Source of the DNA: Phormidesmis priestleyi BC1401
GTDB lineage: Bacteria; Cyanobacteriota; Cyanobacteriia; Leptolyngbyales; Leptolyngbyaceae
Direction of reading: 5' to 3'
Assembly: GCF_001650195.1 (NCBI RefSeq)
Contig: NZ_LXYR01000018.1
Span: 28,788-92,787 of the forward strand
DNA length: 64,000 nucleotides
Part shown: piece by piece, positions 9,958 through 17,638 of the stretch
Position numbering within the stretch: position 1 is the first letter of the stretch
How the letters are laid out: the number at the start of each line of letters is the position of its first letter
Notes under the pieces: generated by a model
Told to the model about the DNA's origin: nothing
Seen by the model: the letters and a program-made list of their open reading frames with translations, nothing else
Database searches by the model: none
Made by a program: the position numbers and the translations under genes

Positions 9958-10101
9958 AGTTGACCTGCTTCTCTGCAAAACTGAATGGGTTGACGACTTT
10001 AAGATCAAGTGGGCAGGGTGAATGCGTTGCTAAAGACAATAACACCTTGCACTGAGTGAACCATCCACCTTAAGAACGGTTCTGATTAGCAAAGCTTTTA
10101 A

Positions 10102-10113
10102 GACCGATCGGTC
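10102..10113. promoter_or_regulatory. Perfect palindrome GACCGATCGGTC, possible TetR-type operator
   Basis: A 12-base perfect palindrome, with AAGACCGATCGGTCATA as context, in the 324-base region between the divergent DUF4142 and terpene-synthase genes. GACCG-N2-CGGTC is a frequent operator form for TetR/AcrR repressors. No TetR gene is in the window, so this is a candidate only; its core CGATCG is common in this genome. Nothing else was recognised in the gap. Confidence 0.35.
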
Positions 10114-10281
10114 ATAGTCGGAGTTTTGCAGGTGTCGTGGTGAGAGATTGCCGCCGACTGATCTGTGAGATGAAGCAACACTTCAGCAGCATCGTAGAGG
10201 TCGCAAATCAGCACTTGTGTAGAGGTAGAGTCCTCTGTCTATTCCTAATTTAGGACATACGTTGCTCATGATTGAACTACT

Positions 10282-11355
10282 TTGAAACTTACCCTCCCTG
10301 TCAATATTCCGACTTCTCCTTGGGCGCTTCTGTCAGAGACGCACTTCAAGGTTATCCCATCCGTTCGCGCTTACCTAAAAGACTGGAAACTGCAGGCAAG
10401 CCAAATTCCAAATTCAGAACTGCGGAAACAAGCGATCGCCAGCCTTGAAGCTAAACAGTTTCACTGTGAAGGGGGCGCGATTTACGGACTACTGGCGAAA
10501 AGAGATTGTCGAAAAGCAATCCGCTTTATTGTGGCTTATCAAACCATTAGTGACTATTTAGATAATTTGTGCGATCGCAGTAGTTCGCTAGACCCCGAAG
10601 ATTTTCGGGCACTCCATGAATCTATCCTTCAGGCTTTAACGCCCGGTGCAGAATTGTCTAACTATTACCGATTCCGTGAGGACCAAGACGATGGCGGCTA
10701 TCTCGAAAGTCTAGTTAGAACGTGTCAGAACGTTTTAGCTAACGTTCCGAATTACTCAAAAATTGCTCCAACGCTGCACGAGCTGGCAACCTATTACTGT
10801 GATTTGCAAGTTCACAAGCATGTCAAGGTCGAAGAGCGGATTCCCCGCTTAAAAGCCTGGTTTGCTTTATATCAAGATAAATTTCCTGACCTCAGTTGGT
10901 ATGAGTTTTCTGCGTGCGCGGGGTCAACTTTGGGAATTTTTTGTCTCGTTGCTTACTCATTCAATCAGGAGTTTTCTGAAAGCTTCGCAGCCCAGATTAA
11001 AAACAGTTATTTCCCTTGGGTTCAAGGACTGCATATCTTGCTCGATTATTTGATTGACCAAGAGGAAGATCGAGTCAATGGCGACTTAAATTTCTGCTTT
11101 TATTATCCAAGCGAAGATGAGATGACAAAACGATTTCAGCATTTCATCAAAAAAGCCACTGAAAGCGTTTCTCAGCTACCCGATACGCGATTTCATCAGC
11201 TCATCAATCAGGCACTGTTAGGCGTTTATCTTTCAGACAAAAAGGTAAAGAGACAACAAAATGTTCAGGATGTTGCAAAGCGATTGATTCGATCGGGCGG
11301 CAGTCCTGCTGCTTTCTTCCTTCAAAATCGATTGGTTACGTCGCATTTGGTGTAG
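10282..11355 (+). CDS. DUF2600 family terpene synthase (tetraprenyl-beta-curcumene synthase-like)
   Basis: Probable class IB (large) terpene synthase related to Bacillus YtpB, which cyclises C35 polyprenyl diphosphate to tetraprenyl-beta-curcumene; 357 residues, all-helical. The aspartate-rich metal-binding motif is clear in QTISDYLDNLCDR (about residues 88-100), with a downstream HILLDYLIDQEEDR segment matching the family's second acidic region. The frame starts at TTG 10282 after an upstream stop at 10273. No ATG is close, so the start is uncertain. The next gene, 55 bases downstream, is a geranylgeranyl-reductase-type flavoprotein, which supports a two-gene isoprenoid operon. The product is unknown. 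Confidence 0.82.
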   Translation: MKLTLPVNIPTSPWALLSETHFKVIPSVRAYLKDWKLQASQIPNSELRKQAIASLEAKQFHCEGGAIYGLLAKRDCRKAIRFIVAYQTISDYLDNLCDRSSSLDPEDFRALHESILQALTPGAELSNYYRFREDQDDGGYLESLVRTCQNVLANVPNYSKIAPTLHELATYYCDLQVHKHVKVEERIPRLKAWFALYQDKFPDLSWYEFSACAGSTLGIFCLVAYSFNQEFSESFAAQIKNSYFPWVQGLHILLDYLIDQEEDRVNGDLNFCFYYPSEDEMTKRFQHFIKKATESVSQLPDTRFHQLINQALLGVYLSDKKVKRQQNVQDVAKRLIRSGGSPAAFFLQNRLVTSHLV

Positions 11356-11410
11356 AGAAACAATCTCCGACTTTCACTCAAACTAAATTATTAGACAGGA
11401 AACCTCAATT

Positions 11411-12538
11411 ATGGCTACTATTGCGGTGATAGGTGCAGGACCATCAGGATGTTCGGCAGGATATCATCTCGCCAAAAGTGGACATCAAGTCACCTTAATC
11501 GATAAAAATCGTTTTCCTAGAGACAAAGTATGTGGAGATGGAATTAGTCTTGAGTCTATTCAAGCCTTATCCACGATGGGAATTTATCCCCAAGATCTGA
11601 AGAAACTAATCGTTGATTATGCACCCGTTCATCGGTTTTTTCTAGGAGTTTCAAATCAAATTTCTCATAGTGAAGCGACAAGCTTAGAGGCATACTGCAT
11701 TCCAAGATTTGTCTTTGATCAATTACTCTACGAAAAAGCGATTGATGTAGGATGTGTTCCTCTCACTCAAACGATTAGCAAAAAGGATGGGCACCTTCAG
11801 ACTTTATCTAGAGAGTTTGATTATCTGATTGATGCCCGTGGTGTGTCTGCGGGAGAGGTGACTGCGATCGCAATTCGCTCTTACTGGAGCTTCGATCGTC
11901 AAGACTTATCCGAAGTAGACCTAACCGAAGCCCAAATCCATTTCGATCATCACTTGGGGGTGAATGGGTACGGTTGGATTTTTCCAGTCGCGACTCAGGG
12001 AGAAGTCGTCAAATTTAATGTCGGGGTCGGGGTCTGGATGGATGAGTACCAGAAAATCAATACGAATGTGATTCAGTTGTTTAAGGAGTTTATTCAAAGT
12101 AACAAACAAACGGCACATCTATTAAGTAAAGTCCTTCACCAGGAAACTCCTAAAGTGTATCCTCTAGCGACGGCTAAAAAAGGGAATCAAGTTGCAGATG
12201 GAAACATTCTTAAGATTGGAGACGCCGCTAATCTGACTGATCCTTTGACGGGTGAAGGGATTGCCAATGCAGTTCTTAGTGGGCTTTATGCTGCACAAGC
12301 GATTAACATGAGCCGTTCTCCAGAAATGGCAGCAGAGAATTGGCAATATCTCTATGAAGCTCGTTTTGAAGCAGATCTGCGTGCGGGTCTACGAATCAGA
12401 GCGTTTAGAAAATTCTCGTTTATGAACACGCTGCTGATTCGGGTGATGAAACACAATCCGCGGGTTGCCGCACAGGTGAGTCATGCGGTTGCAGGGTTAG
12501 TGCCCTATCACGAAGTTCTATCTTCTCTAAGATATTAA
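11411..12538 (+). CDS. Geranylgeranyl reductase family FAD-dependent oxidoreductase
   Basis: FAD-dependent oxidoreductase of the geranylgeranyl-reductase-like group, 375 residues. The N-terminal dinucleotide motif GAGPSGCSAGYHLAKSGHQV starts at residue 8 and is followed by DKVCGDGIS, typical of the group. The second FAD contact GDAANLTDPLTGEGIANAVLSG is present. It starts at ATG 11411 after an AGGAAACC site and directly follows the DUF2600 synthase gene in the same orientation. The natural reading is reduction or oxidation of the terpene made by its neighbour. It is not the photosynthetic ChlP by context. Isoprenoid substrate and direction are inferred. Confidence 0.85.
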   Translation: MATIAVIGAGPSGCSAGYHLAKSGHQVTLIDKNRFPRDKVCGDGISLESIQALSTMGIYPQDLKKLIVDYAPVHRFFLGVSNQISHSEATSLEAYCIPRFVFDQLLYEKAIDVGCVPLTQTISKKDGHLQTLSREFDYLIDARGVSAGEVTAIAIRSYWSFDRQDLSEVDLTEAQIHFDHHLGVNGYGWIFPVATQGEVVKFNVGVGVWMDEYQKINTNVIQLFKEFIQSNKQTAHLLSKVLHQETPKVYPLATAKKGNQVADGNILKIGDAANLTDPLTGEGIANAVLSGLYAAQAINMSRSPEMAAENWQYLYEARFEADLRAGLRIRAFRKFSFMNTLLIRVMKHNPRVAAQVSHAVAGLVPYHEVLSSLRY

Positions 12539-12710
12539 AAGCCCACAGCCACGGCATTTATAGGTCTAATTGCCGCGGCGAGTGGTGACATTTTTCTTGA
12601 CATCTTCACAACCGCAGTTCGAGTATTGGAGTAGAGATATCGTTATCTACTTCGCAACCCTCACGTCAGAACGAAATTAGTGGAGTACCAGTTTATGTTT
12701 TGGCGGCTCT

Positions 12711-13043
12711 TCAGTCCCGGTTTGTTGCTTGTTTTCTCCTCGCTGATGCTCTATACCACAGCGAAAAACCAGCAACCGCCATGATTAAAAGCCCTAAAGC
12801 ATTGAGAAAAGGATAAATAAATCCCAACTTCAGAGGACCAAAATTGCCTTTGTGGAGACTAAGTAACCAGTCAAATTGCTCTCCTTGACCTGCCAAGTCT
12901 GCGGCTTGATAAAGCGAGCCAGTTGTCAGGGTGAGAAGGAGAGGCAGGATCACAAAAGGCGCTAAAACATACTTGATATGACGGAGGCGACGGTCTGGGT
13001 TTTTTGAAGCAGGCTGGTTAGCAGGAAGTTGGTTAGATTGCAT
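12711..13043 (-). CDS. Small PepSY-associated-type membrane protein
   Basis: Protein of about 110 residues with two predicted membrane spans: YVLAPFVILPLLLTLTTGSLYQ near residue 30 and FIYPFLNALGLLIMAVAGFSLWY near the C-terminus. The pattern RRLRHIKYVLAPFVILPLLLTLTTG, then WLLSLHKGNFGP, resembles the membrane helices of PepSY-associated proteins of reductase or uptake systems. The ATG at 13043 begins a Gln/Asn/Pro-rich N-tail; the frame is open further upstream but that extension looks non-coding. It may work with the nearby PepSY protein at 14.4 kb, but it lacks the promoter element those genes share. Confidence 0.7.
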   Translation of the reverse strand: MQSNQLPANQPASKNPDRRLRHIKYVLAPFVILPLLLTLTTGSLYQAADLAGQGEQFDWLLSLHKGNFGPLKLGFIYPFLNALGLLIMAVAGFSLWYRASARRKQATNRD

Positions 13044-13448
13044 CGTTGAGACGTTTGGTTTGGGGATAGGACTAAAAACTGACCTAGAACCGTGTTGAAC
13101 AAACAGTCCATTCACATCGTGCGTCAATTTGAGTATACAGGTTCGATCGTAAAATTGCCCTGAGATGAGCAATAGACAACATTCTTCCAAGGATGGAATT
13201 ATTGCGCTTGTTCAGGATTCGTTGCCACACTGTCATTTTAATTCGTGGTCTCATAGCGATCGTACAGTCCTTTAGCTGCTGCCTCGCGGCTTGATCGAGC
13301 AGCGCGTGTGCTTACTCCATCGGCTTAAACGCCTGGTCTGAGATTTCTATACTGTCGATGTCTGTAATCACCAATGAGGTGGCAGATTCTTAGCATAGTG
13401 AAGGCACTCGATCGCGTTATTAATCTGCGATCTATTCTGCACTTACTC
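13044..13448. other. Gene-free stretch
   Basis: About 400 bases between two minus-strand genes. No plausible ribosome-binding site and start combination, RNA gene or long repeat was recognised. It would have to hold the promoter of the small membrane protein at 12711-13043. Confidence 0.5.
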
Positions 13449-14150
13449 TCAAAATTTTAACAATCCGCCCATCTTTTTCTGAGTTTGCAGTTTCAGCAAA
13501 GTGATGCAGATCATTAGCCAGAGAAAGCCAACAGCATAACCTGCAACAATGTCGGTGAACCAATGAACGCCCAAATAGAGGCGACTGACCCCAATAGCAG
13601 TAATTAGAACGACTGCGAAACTGTAGATCCAGTGAGATAACTTTGGAAACTCGATCGCCAAAAGATGGGCGAGAAACCCATACAGAACCAAAGATCCCAA
13701 GGCATGACCGCTCGGAAAGCTAAACGACGTTTCAGGAATGAGCGGAGTCCAAAGCTGAGGGCGAGGTTTCGCAAAAAAGAGCTTTAGCCCCTGATTGAGA
13801 ATGAGTGCGCCTAGACACGCGATCGTTAGGACTTTTGCCTCAGTTCGCTGCTGTCTCCATAGCAACAGCCCAAAACTCAGAGCAATGATCACGACCACAC
13901 ACTCAGGATCACCGAATCGAGTTAAGCTCACCATGACTCGATCGAGAACAGGGTTCGTCCACCGATGCACTTCTAGTAAAACGGTGGTATCGAATCCGAA
14001 GGCTTCTTTTTCTAAAACTTCTTGAAACAGCCAACTCAAGCCTAACAAAATGACTAAGCAAGCGAATAGAGCGATCGTACTGATCGCGGTCATTAGAGCT
14101 GCAAGAGGTTGGTTGATTCGACGAATCCAGAAATGAACCAGTTTTTGCAT
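13449..14150 (-). CDS. PAP2 family phosphatase
   Basis: Integral membrane phosphatase of the PAP2 (type 2 phosphatidic acid phosphatase) superfamily, about 233 residues with roughly six spans. The three-part active-site signature is complete: KLFFAKPRPQLW (KxxxxxxRP), SFPSGHALGS (PSGH) and SRLYLGVHWFTDIVAGY (SRxxxxxHxxxD). It probably acts on a lipid phosphate or undecaprenyl diphosphate outside the membrane. The start is taken at ATG 14150; a TTG four codons upstream is possible. Its upstream region, read on the minus strand, carries the 22-base element shared with the PepSY and DUF347 genes, with TATACT as the matching -10. Confidence 0.88.
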   Translation of the reverse strand: MQKLVHFWIRRINQPLAALMTAISTIALFACLVILLGLSWLFQEVLEKEAFGFDTTVLLEVHRWTNPVLDRVMVSLTRFGDPECVVVIIALSFGLLLWRQQRTEAKVLTIACLGALILNQGLKLFFAKPRPQLWTPLIPETSFSFPSGHALGSLVLYGFLAHLLAIEFPKLSHWIYSFAVVLITAIGVSRLYLGVHWFTDIVAGYAVGFLWLMICITLLKLQTQKKMGGLLKF

Positions 14151-14179
14151 TTTGAAGGGCAAATTGGGAGAACGATCGC

Positions 14180-14213
14180 AGTATATCCAGTAAAAGTCAA
14201 GAACTTGAAAAGA
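14180..14213 (-). promoter_or_regulatory. Promoter with shared 22-base activator element (PAP2 gene)
   Basis: Read on the minus strand, 14213-14192 is two 11-base half-sites, TCTTTTCAAGT and TCTTGACTTTT. Nine bases after the internal TTGACT comes TATACT (14180-14185). The same arrangement precedes the genes at 14381 and 15385. The 11-base periodicity is what OmpR/PhoB-type regulators recognise, and the element replaces a normal -35. Confidence 0.65.
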
Positions 14214-14310
14214 TACTCACCTTTTTCATTTCTAGCGATCGCTGGAAATTTTTTGTATCTGAAAGGCAAACCGATTGATTGGGGCAACAACTGGTTTAAC
14301 CGTGTTCAAA

Positions 14311-14344
14311 TCTTTCTAAGTTCTTGACTTTCAGTACCTACAGT
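14311..14344 (+). promoter_or_regulatory. Promoter with shared 22-base activator element (PepSY gene)
   Basis: Half-sites TCTTTCTAAGT and TCTTGACTTTC occupy 14311-14332, with -10 TACAGT at 14339-14344, about 30 bases before the chosen ATG at 14381. It differs from the copy at 15296 at only one of 22 positions, whereas the sequence around it does not align. Confidence 0.65.
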
Positions 14345-14380
14345 GAAATGGCAAACCCACATAACAATAGATTTCACACC

Positions 14381-14953
14381 ATGAAAACCTCAACCAAACT
14401 CATTTTGACTGCTGCTGCGATCAGCACATTCGGGATGGGTGTTCTAGCCAAGCTAGTGAATGCTACCCAGACCCAATCTCCTGTTGCAGCCATGCCCACT
14501 GCTCAAGTCGCAGAAAGGAGTGACGGAGATGGTGAAGTCAACCCCGCTACAGAAGCGCCGGAAGCTGCTCCCAAGTCTCAACTTCAAGCCAATTCAGCCC
14601 AAGTAGAGCCAGCGAACGGGAGGACTAGCGAAATGAGCGAGGGTGCTAAAGAACAGCAGGAGTCTAAAAAGCTGCAATCTCTTGCCAAAATTACCCCACA
14701 GCAGGCACAGCAGTCTGCTGAAATCGCCGCAAAAGGAAAAGCAACAAGCGTCAATCTAGAAAACGAAAACGGTGACCTGGTTTATGCCGTACTAATCGGA
14801 CAGAACGAAGTCATCGTGGATGCAGGCAACGGTAAAGTTCTCGGTACAACCCCGCCGAACAGTGAGAATAACGAAAAGACCCAGTTCCGCAGCAGCATTC
14901 AAGTGTCTCAAGCGGCTGATGATGGCGATGGCGAAACCAACGACGACGGCTGA
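14381..14953 (+). CDS. Secreted PepSY domain protein
   Basis: Exported protein of about 190 residues. The ATG at 14381 starts a signal peptide (KTSTKLILTAAAISTFGMGVLAKLV). A low-complexity acidic and Pro/Ala/Gln linker follows, then a PepSY-like domain from about residue 95: KITPQQAQQSAEIAAKGKATSVNLENENGDLVYAVLIGQNEVIVDAGNGKVL. The tail is strongly acidic (DDGDGETNDDG), which could bind metal ions. PepSY domains commonly act as extracytoplasmic inhibitors or sensors. It is preceded by the 22-base element shared with the PAP2 and DUF347 genes, which suggests it belongs to the regulon of the adjacent two-component system. Confidence 0.85.
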   Translation: MKTSTKLILTAAAISTFGMGVLAKLVNATQTQSPVAAMPTAQVAERSDGDGEVNPATEAPEAAPKSQLQANSAQVEPANGRTSEMSEGAKEQQESKKLQSLAKITPQQAQQSAEIAAKGKATSVNLENENGDLVYAVLIGQNEVIVDAGNGKVLGTTPPNSENNEKTQFRSSIQVSQAADDGDGETNDDG

Positions 14954-15060
14954 TTGAAAATGCTGACAACTCAGTCCGCTAAACTGTCTAGCCATTCAGT
15001 TCCTCATCAGGGGCAGATTGAGCTGCTTTGATCTGAAGTTGATTGCCGCACCCTAGTAAA

Positions 15061-15110
15061 GAGAATTATCCCTTCAATTTCCTTTAGCTGAGGAGGTTGA
15101 AGGGATTCTC
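15061..15110. terminator. Hairpin after the PepSY gene
   Basis: Arms GAGAATTATCCCTTCAA and TTGAAGGGATTCTC pair across a loop of about 19 bases, with one bulge. It lies about 110 bases after the PepSY stop codon and just before an inverted-repeat element. It is a plausible transcription end, but without a long U-tract. Confidence 0.45.
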
Positions 15111-15111
15111 T

Positions 15112-15243
15112 ATTAGACCTCCTGCACGAATCCTTTGCCCTCACCCTAGCCCTCTCCATAAGGAGAGGGAACAAGAGGTTCTAGCTCTCCCCAGAGAGAG
15201 AAGGGTTGGCGAGGGCTGTCCAGATTCATGCAGGAGATCTATT
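15112..15243. repeat. Small inverted-repeat element (132 bases)
   Basis: Terminal arms of 21 bases at 15112-15132 (ATTAGACCTCCTGCACGAAT...) and 15223-15243 are inverted copies with three mismatches. Inside is the phrase CCCTCACCCTAGCCCTCTCC, paired imperfectly with GGCGAGGGCTG. Such CTCACCCTAGCCCTCTCC-bearing units are scattered through many cyanobacterial genomes. It lies 52 bases upstream of the DUF347 promoter element. Confidence 0.6.
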
Positions 15244-15295
15244 GAAAGAAAAGATGAATGGCAGACCCCTTCACAAGATTTGGGGCAGTACCTGG

Positions 15296-15329
15296 TCTTT
15301 CCAAGTTCTTGACTTTCACCCTTTAGAGT
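15296..15329 (+). promoter_or_regulatory. Promoter with shared 22-base activator element (DUF347 gene)
   Basis: Half-sites TCTTTCCAAGT and TCTTGACTTTC at 15296-15317 with -10 TAGAGT at 15324-15329, at the same spacing as the copies at 14311 and 14192. It lies 55 bases before the ATG at 15385. Confidence 0.65.
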
Positions 15330-15384
15330 AAAGTCGCAAATTCAATCAAAGTTTAGCAGCCAGACAGCAACCTAGGAGCAACAA

Positions 15385-16140
15385 ATGAACAAACTTCCCC
15401 AAATCACTGCATTCTTCTGGATCATGAAGATCTGTGCAACAACTCTAGGAGAAACGGCAGGAGACCTATTATCGATGACCCTCCAGGTAGGCTATGCAGT
15501 CAGTTCTACGATCCTGATCGGAGTCTTTTTGGCGACGCTTGTGGCTCAACTGGTGTCAAAACGCTATAACCCACTGCTTTATTGGGCTGTGATCCTAGCA
15601 ACTAGTACAGCAGGAACAACAATGTCAGATTATATGGATCGCACGCTAGGGCTAGGCTACGCTACCGGGTCGATGATTTTAGTGACCATTCTCTTAGCAA
15701 TTTTTGCGTTCTGGCACTTAAGTGTTGGGTCACTCTCGGTTAAAAACGTCAAGACACCCAAAGTTGAGCTACTGTATTGGACTGCCATTCTATTTTCAAA
15801 TACGTTGGGGACTGCTTTAGGCGATTTCTTAGCCGATACGTCTGGACTTGGATTTGCAGGCGGGGCATTCCTCATTGCAAGTTTGCTTGCCTTGGTATTA
15901 GCAGCGCATTATTTCTCCAAAATCTCTGGGGTCTTATTGTTCTGGATTGCGTTTGTCCTCACCCGTCCGTTTGGTGCAACACTAGGAGATGTTTTGACCA
16001 AATCACACGAAAAAGGCGGACTTAATTTTGGGACAGTTGGCTCGTCGATCGTCCTTGTATCAATTCTGGGAGTCTGTATTCTATTCACTACTCTAAGGCA
16101 GAAAAAACTGACCGTAGCTGGCAGTTCTAATCATGAATGA
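15385..16140 (+). CDS. DUF347 (COG4705) multi-pass membrane protein
   Basis: Integral membrane protein of 251 residues made of about four DUF347 repeats. Each repeat is a helix pair with a conserved turn: KICATTLGETAGDLLSMT, ILATSTAGTTMSDYMDRT, LFSNTLGTALGDFLADT and VLTRPFGATLGDVLTKS. Acidic residues recur at the same place in each repeat (GD/SD), which suggests a cation path, but the family's function is not established. It starts after TAGGAGCAACAA. Its promoter carries the 22-base element shared with the PepSY and PAP2 genes. The two-component operon lies convergently downstream. Confidence 0.85.
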   Translation: MNKLPQITAFFWIMKICATTLGETAGDLLSMTLQVGYAVSSTILIGVFLATLVAQLVSKRYNPLLYWAVILATSTAGTTMSDYMDRTLGLGYATGSMILVTILLAIFAFWHLSVGSLSVKNVKTPKVELLYWTAILFSNTLGTALGDFLADTSGLGFAGGAFLIASLLALVLAAHYFSKISGVLLFWIAFVLTRPFGATLGDVLTKSHEKGGLNFGTVGSSIVLVSILGVCILFTTLRQKKLTVAGSSNHE

Positions 16141-16222
16141 TACTCAGTTCAGTACATTCTCAACAGTTCCAATTTCTACCCAACAAACCGATTGATTTTA
16201 CCAACACACTGGCGATGAAGCA

Positions 16223-17536
16223 CTACGTTAGATGGGCTTGATCATCGCCAGTATTTGCAGACGGAGGTTTTACAAATTTAACCATTCCTGTCATCGCTGT
16301 TAACTGCACGGTGAAGCAACTACCAGCCCCAACTTGACTGCTGACGCTGATTGTTGCGCCGTGACTTTGGGCGATCGAGCGGGCGATCGCTAACCCCAAT
16401 CCAGATCCACCTTCCCAATGAGCGCGAGACTGATCCGCCCGCCAAAATCGGTCAAACACTCGCGCCAAATTTTCTGAAGCAATGCCAATTCCGGTATCGT
16501 TTACGTCAACCAAAAGAGTTTGCCCGGTGCGGCTTAACTTTATTTCGACTCTTCCCTCTGCTAACGTGTAGTGCAACGCATTGATGATTAGATTTGTGAA
16601 TAATCGAGTGAGTTGTGCAACATCGCCTAATACCCACGAAGACTGAGCTAAGTGAGCGTGTAAGATAATTTGTTTTGCGTGGGCTTGAGGCTGATATCGC
16701 TCGACTAACTGCTCCAAAATTGCTGTTAAGTTGACGGGCTGGAAATTGGGGTTTGCCGCTTGATCAGTCCGCGCTAGTAGCAACAAATCTTCAGTGAGAT
16801 CAGTCATTTGATGGGTCGCACTGGCGATCGCTTCAAACTTTTCAACATCAGTTGGGCGCATTCCATCTGAATATTTCAACGCAACAGATACATTGCTTTT
16901 AATCGCCATCAACGGACTCCGCAACTCGTGGGAAGCATCCGCCGTGAACTGTTTCAACCGTTGAAAACTTTCCTCGATCGGGTACATGGCTTGACGAGTC
17001 AGCCAAACCCCGCCAATACCACTGAGAATCAACGCCATCACAATTCCGCTGCCTAAACCCCAGTCCAGCTTTCGCAGATTTTCATCCAACTCTTCGAGCG
17101 ACTGACTGGCTCTGACATACCCTAGTTTTCGGTGATCATCGCCGCTAACAATAGGCAACGTGACTGATTGAATCCGAGGTTTCGATAGCTGAACTTGCAG
17201 CGCTTCAAGGCTCGAAAACGGTAAGGTTGAAATGGCTTTTCCCTGTTGAGCAATTAACTGTTCCTGAAGATCAAACCACTGCAATGCTTGACCTCGCGCA
17301 ATGAGATCTTTAACAGGAATGTCCTTCCCGACTTCTAGCTGACCGTGGTTAAATTCTGCACTGGTTGCGGCTCCTTGTCCCAATGTTGTCAATTCATCGG
17401 TGAGTTGTTGCTTGAGACTATGTGCATAGACAAGCCGAACGGCGAGCGCAAACGTTCCTAAGATCGAGGCGAGAACGATCAGGTAAGAAATCAGCAGCCG
17501 ATTTTGAATCTGCTTAAACACAACGTTTGAAATCAA
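16223..17536 (-). CDS. Sensor histidine kinase, HAMP-less two-span type
   Basis: Membrane-bound sensor kinase, 437 residues. One span lies near residues 13-35 and a second near 160-180, framing an extracytoplasmic sensor region of about 120 residues. The HisKA box with phosphoacceptor His is FTADASHELRSPLMAIKSN. The ATP-binding domain shows LFTNLIINALHYT (N box), DVNDTGIGI (G1) and GGSGLGLAIARSIAQSHGA (G2). The first start in frame is TTG 17536; GTG 17521 is an alternative and no ATG is near. It follows the response regulator by 102 bases. That gap contains a weaker copy of the 22-base promoter element, hinting at autoregulation. Confidence 0.9.
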   Translation of the reverse strand: MISNVVFKQIQNRLLISYLIVLASILGTFALAVRLVYAHSLKQQLTDELTTLGQGAATSAEFNHGQLEVGKDIPVKDLIARGQALQWFDLQEQLIAQQGKAISTLPFSSLEALQVQLSKPRIQSVTLPIVSGDDHRKLGYVRASQSLEELDENLRKLDWGLGSGIVMALILSGIGGVWLTRQAMYPIEESFQRLKQFTADASHELRSPLMAIKSNVSVALKYSDGMRPTDVEKFEAIASATHQMTDLTEDLLLLARTDQAANPNFQPVNLTAILEQLVERYQPQAHAKQIILHAHLAQSSWVLGDVAQLTRLFTNLIINALHYTLAEGRVEIKLSRTGQTLLVDVNDTGIGIASENLARVFDRFWRADQSRAHWEGGSGLGLAIARSIAQSHGATISVSSQVGAGSCFTVQLTAMTGMVKFVKPPSANTGDDQAHLT

Positions 17537-17603
17537 TAAAAATCAGTGACTCATATCGCTCGATCGCTGCAACCATTAAACGGTTTCGTCCACGATGGAG
17601 AAA

Positions 17604-17625
17604 CAAGACCAAGAACTCGGAAAGA
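17604..17625 (-). promoter_or_regulatory. Weaker copy of the 22-base activator element before the kinase gene
   Basis: On the minus strand, TCTTTCCGAGT and TCTTGGTCTTG match the half-sites of the three upstream promoters, with differences at five or fewer positions. It sits in the gap between response-regulator and kinase genes. The -10 at equivalent spacing (CATCGT) is poor, so activity is doubtful. Confidence 0.4.
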
Positions 17626-17638
17626 TGAGTGCGATCAA

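Noticed and set aside
12695..12784. 29-codon frame starting MFWRLFSPGLLLVF
   Set aside because: Hydrophobic, but very short, without a ribosome-binding site, and overlapping the 3' end of the gene at 12711-13043.
16209..16251. Hairpin CTGGCGATGA / TCATCGCCAG at the end of the kinase gene
   Set aside because: Partly inside the coding sequence and with no U-tract on either strand. Could be a bidirectional terminator, but not supported enough to list.
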